This document shows positions 19,307-21,430 of a DNA stretch of 21,430 nucleotides, one piece after another; within the stretch, counting starts at the first letter, position 1, and each line of letters starts with the position of its first letter. The stretch comes from a virus, in IMG/VR virus record IMGVR_UViG_3300035684_000079, positions 1 to 21,430 of that record; one strand, 5' to 3'. Under the pieces are notes generated by a model. The model was not told where the DNA came from. It saw only the letters and a list, made by a program, of their open reading frames with translations, and searched no databases. The translations under genes were made by a program, and so were the position numbers.

Positions 19307-19731
19307 AGCTCACGCCACGGGGGGCCGAGGTCGACGCGGTGGTGCAGTTGCTGGAGAACGGCAGCTACGCCACCGCGGAAGCCCTCGCCAAGGACATCAT
19401 CAAGACCGTTGCCGACCTGCTCGACCTGCGCGACTGGTTCGCCCTGACGCACCGCTGGCAAGACGGGCAGCGAGGCGTCAACTGGGGCCCCTTCGCCAGC
19501 CCGATCGAGGCGCTGCGCGTCGCCGGGTACGTCAGCGTCGGAGGCCAGTTCGGGACGGTGAAGCTCTACAGTCCCGCAGTCCTGGTCGGCAACGCCAAGG
19601 GGCGCAAGAACACCGCCGGCTTCTGCTGCGACGAGCGGTGCGGACATGCCCCGTTCACGCATTCGATGGCTGGTCCCGCCCGAGGCGCCTGCCTGCTCGC
19701 GACGTGCGCCTGCCCAAAGTTCACCAAGTGA
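19303..19731 (+). CDS. 142-aa protein with C-terminal Cys/His cluster
   Basis: Starts at GTG 19303 in a GTGA overlap. Residues 5-95 are helical, then strands (ATAEALAKDIIKTVADLLDL, then VAGYVSVGGQFGTVKLY). The C-terminus carries C108, C109, C113, H115, H120, C130, C135 and C137 in CGHAPFTH...GAC...CAC, a probable zinc site of a kind I have seen in other actinophage hypothetical proteins. The cluster could bind nucleic acid. It lies just before the excisionase, from which the annotated start is separated by 122 nt. Confidence 0.6.
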   Translation: MKLTPRGAEVDAVVQLLENGSYATAEALAKDIIKTVADLLDLRDWFALTHRWQDGQRGVNWGPFASPIEALRVAGYVSVGGQFGTVKLYSPAVLVGNAKGRKNTAGFCCDERCGHAPFTHSMAGPARGACLLATCACPKFTK

Positions 19732-19853
19732 CAGGCGAGAGCCGCATGTATGCCTGCGAGCGCAGCGCTGCACCACCTGACCTTGCAGTCAAAACGCAGC
19801 TACCACGCTGCCAAGAAGCCAACGGGGGATCGCAACTAGTGGAGGACGAACTC

Positions 19854-20036
19854 ATGACTATCAACGAAGTCTGCGCGGCGTTGAACAACCTGTCGCGTCG
19901 GACGTTCTACCGCTGGCGGGAGCTAGGAACCGCCCCCGCCTGCATCAAGCTCCCGAACGGAGAACTTCGAGTAGCGCGAAGCGAACTCGCGGCCTGGCTC
20001 GACGCGCACCGCGAGGAACCGAAGGCCGCAGCGTGA
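19854..20036 (+). CDS. xis: Excisionase (AlpA/HTH_17-like)
   Basis: A 60-residue protein from ATG 19854, with GGAGG 8 nt upstream. MTINEVCAALNNLSRRTFYRWRELG is a winged-helix MerR/AlpA-type DNA-binding start, and IKLPNGELRVARSELAAWLDAH is the usual wing and closing helix. Such proteins bind near the attachment site and direct the integrase toward excision; some also act as transcription factors. The frame is open back to a GTG at 19728 that would overlap the previous gene, but the extra 42 residues look non-homologous. It overlaps the integrase by 4 nt, as expected for an xis-int pair. Confidence 0.8.
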   Translation: MTINEVCAALNNLSRRTFYRWRELGTAPACIKLPNGELRVARSELAAWLDAHREEPKAAA

Positions 20037-21430
20037 AGTCGACAAAGGTCCGCATCTGGACAATCAAGATCAACACACTCGCCAAGGGAAAGCGCTCATA
20101 CACGGTCCGATGGGGAGTTGACGGGGAGCAGCATTCTCAGACCTTCGCCGGGCGGACTCCGGCCGACAAGTATCGCTCGGACCTGATGCAGGCATACAAG
20201 AACGGCGAGGAGTTCGAGGTCTACGGCAAGGGGTTGCCGGAGTCGATGATTCCCAAGAAGGAGACGGAGACGTGGTGGACGTTTGTCCAGCGCTACCTCG
20301 CGATGAAGTGGCCTGAAGTCGCCGCCAACTCGCGCGAGTCGATCACCGATGCACTCGCCACCGTCACGCCCGCCCTCACCCGTGATGAACCGGACCGCCC
20401 AAGTCCTGAAGTCCTTCGCAAGGCGCTGCGTACCGTCGGACTCATCCCCGACGGTCGACGCCCTGCCGCCACGCCGGAGGAGGCGTCGGCGCTGGCGTGG
20501 CTGGCACGGGCTTCGATGCCGCTGTCGGAAGTGACGAGTGCCGAGAGTGTCCGCGAGGGCTTGAACGCGCTCGCTGTGAACCTGGACGGCAAGAAGGCGG
20601 CGGCAACCACGTACCGGCGCAAACGGTCGGTGTTCTACAACGTCCTCCAGTACGCAGTAGAGCTGGAGCTGATCAGCTTCAACCCCATCGACAAGCTCCG
20701 CGTTCGCACCAACCGTAAGAAGGTTGTCGAGACCGTCGACCGACGAGCAGTCGCAAACCCGAGGCAGGTGCGAGAACTGCTGACAGCCGTGTCCTACGTC
20801 GGCACACGAGGCAAGAACGGCACACGAGGAGAACGCCTCGTCGCTTTCTTCGGCTGCCTCTACTTCGCTGCGCTACGCCCAGGCGAAGCGCTCGGGCTCC
20901 GGGAGCAGGACTGCTACCTCCCCGAGGAGGGATGGGGCCAGCTCACCTTGGAGAAGACGCGGACCAGCGTCGGCAAGCGCTACACCGACGATGGAGAGGT
21001 GCACGATGAACGCGGCCTGAAGCACCGCGGGGAGGACGAACCTCGCACGGTGCCGATTCCGCCCGAGTTGGTGGCGTTGCTGCGTGCCCACCTCAAGCGG
21101 TTCGGAGCCAGCCCCGGAGGCTTCCTGTTCCGCAGCGGGCGCGGGAAGGACCAGGGCAAGCCCTTGTCGGCTTCCGTCTACGTCCGCGTGTGGCAGGGCG
21201 CTCGCGCCCTGGCGCTCACGCCTCATCAGGTCGACTCGATGCTTGCTGCTCGCCCCTACGACCTGCGGCACGCCGGAGTCTCGCTGTGGCTCAACGCAGG
21301 GGTGCCAGCGCCGGACGTGGCCGAGCGCGCCGGCCACACCGTGGACGTGTTGCTCAAGGTCTACGCGAAGTGCATCGACGGCGACAAGGCGAAGCACAAC
21401 GAGCGGATTGAGTTCGCGCTCGCCGGGTGA
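20033..21430 (+). CDS. int: Tyrosine integrase
   Basis: A 465-residue site-specific recombinase from GTG 20033 to TGA at the window edge. Residues about 5-75 form an arm-type N-terminal domain (SYTVRWGVDGEQHSQTF), 80-225 a core-binding domain that is longer than usual (residues 105-165 look like an insertion), and 235-465 the catalytic domain. Catalytic residues are R282 (ALRPGEALGL), probably K330 in the beta hairpin, R412 (PYDLRHA), H435 (AGH) and the nucleophile Y444 (KVYAKC). The first His of the HxxR box is Tyr (Y409), as in many actinobacterial integrases. The attachment site should lie just beyond the right edge. Confidence 0.92.
   Translation: MKSTKVRIWTIKINTLAKGKRSYTVRWGVDGEQHSQTFAGRTPADKYRSDLMQAYKNGEEFEVYGKGLPESMIPKKETETWWTFVQRYLAMKWPEVAANSRESITDALATVTPALTRDEPDRPSPEVLRKALRTVGLIPDGRRPAATPEEASALAWLARASMPLSEVTSAESVREGLNALAVNLDGKKAAATTYRRKRSVFYNVLQYAVELELISFNPIDKLRVRTNRKKVVETVDRRAVANPRQVRELLTAVSYVGTRGKNGTRGERLVAFFGCLYFAALRPGEALGLREQDCYLPEEGWGQLTLEKTRTSVGKRYTDDGEVHDERGLKHRGEDEPRTVPIPPELVALLRAHLKRFGASPGGFLFRSGRGKDQGKPLSASVYVRVWQGARALALTPHQVDSMLAARPYDLRHAGVSLWLNAGVPAPDVAERAGHTVDVLLKVYAKCIDGDKAKHNERIEFALAG

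Overview
The window is part of an integrated (or integrative) siphovirus-type phage element from a high-GC actinobacterium, most likely Streptomyces or a close relative. Supporting points are the very GC-rich codon use with many GTG starts, actinophage-type packaging, capsid and connector proteins, and a tyrosine integrase with the actinobacterial PYDLRHA / AGH / VYAK motif set. I worked only from the sequence, so product names rest on recognised motifs and gene order.

Left half, minus strand (164-9444): a compact head module read right to left: small terminase, a 50-aa Cys/His-rich protein, large terminase, portal, MuF-like minor head protein, scaffold, major capsid, two head-tail connectors, a DUF5403-type protein, tail terminator and tail tube. 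Most junctions are 1-4 nt overlaps. A lone forward gene (6914-7210) is inserted between large terminase and portal. After the tail tube gene there is a 13-bp perfect hairpin and then the end of a convergent forward gene, so no tape measure or baseplate gene is visible.

Middle (9445-13980): an accessory zone between small terminase and the HNH endonuclease. It holds a GAF-ANTAR putative antiterminator, two small minus-strand membrane proteins, and a forward glycine-zipper membrane peptide flanked by two near-identical hairpin repeats. Minus-strand HNH and a small helical protein follow, with a perfect 16-bp palindrome next to the latter's start. A stretch of about 1.25 kb (12623-13871) lacks convincing genes and carries AT-rich patches and strong hairpins.

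Right half, plus strand (13984-21430): an early-type operon of small, mostly unknown proteins ending in excisionase and tyrosine integrase. Its first gene and its last block are preceded by copies of GTGTACTTTGAYYCG, probable operators. Genes without a structured gap are coupled by overlaps or gaps of up to 10 nt. The five longer gaps (84-184 nt) carry structured RNA in strict alternation: junction element A, type II hammerhead ribozyme, junction element B, type II hammerhead ribozyme, junction element C. Both hammerheads have the complete catalytic core, start at the preceding stop codon, share an identical stem I, and differ entirely in stem III while keeping it paired. I read this as a polycistronic early mRNA built to be cut and capped by RNA structure between blocks of translationally coupled genes; this is the most notable thing in the window.

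No DNA replication gene, recognisable immunity repressor, lysis enzyme, tRNA or CRISPR array is visible.
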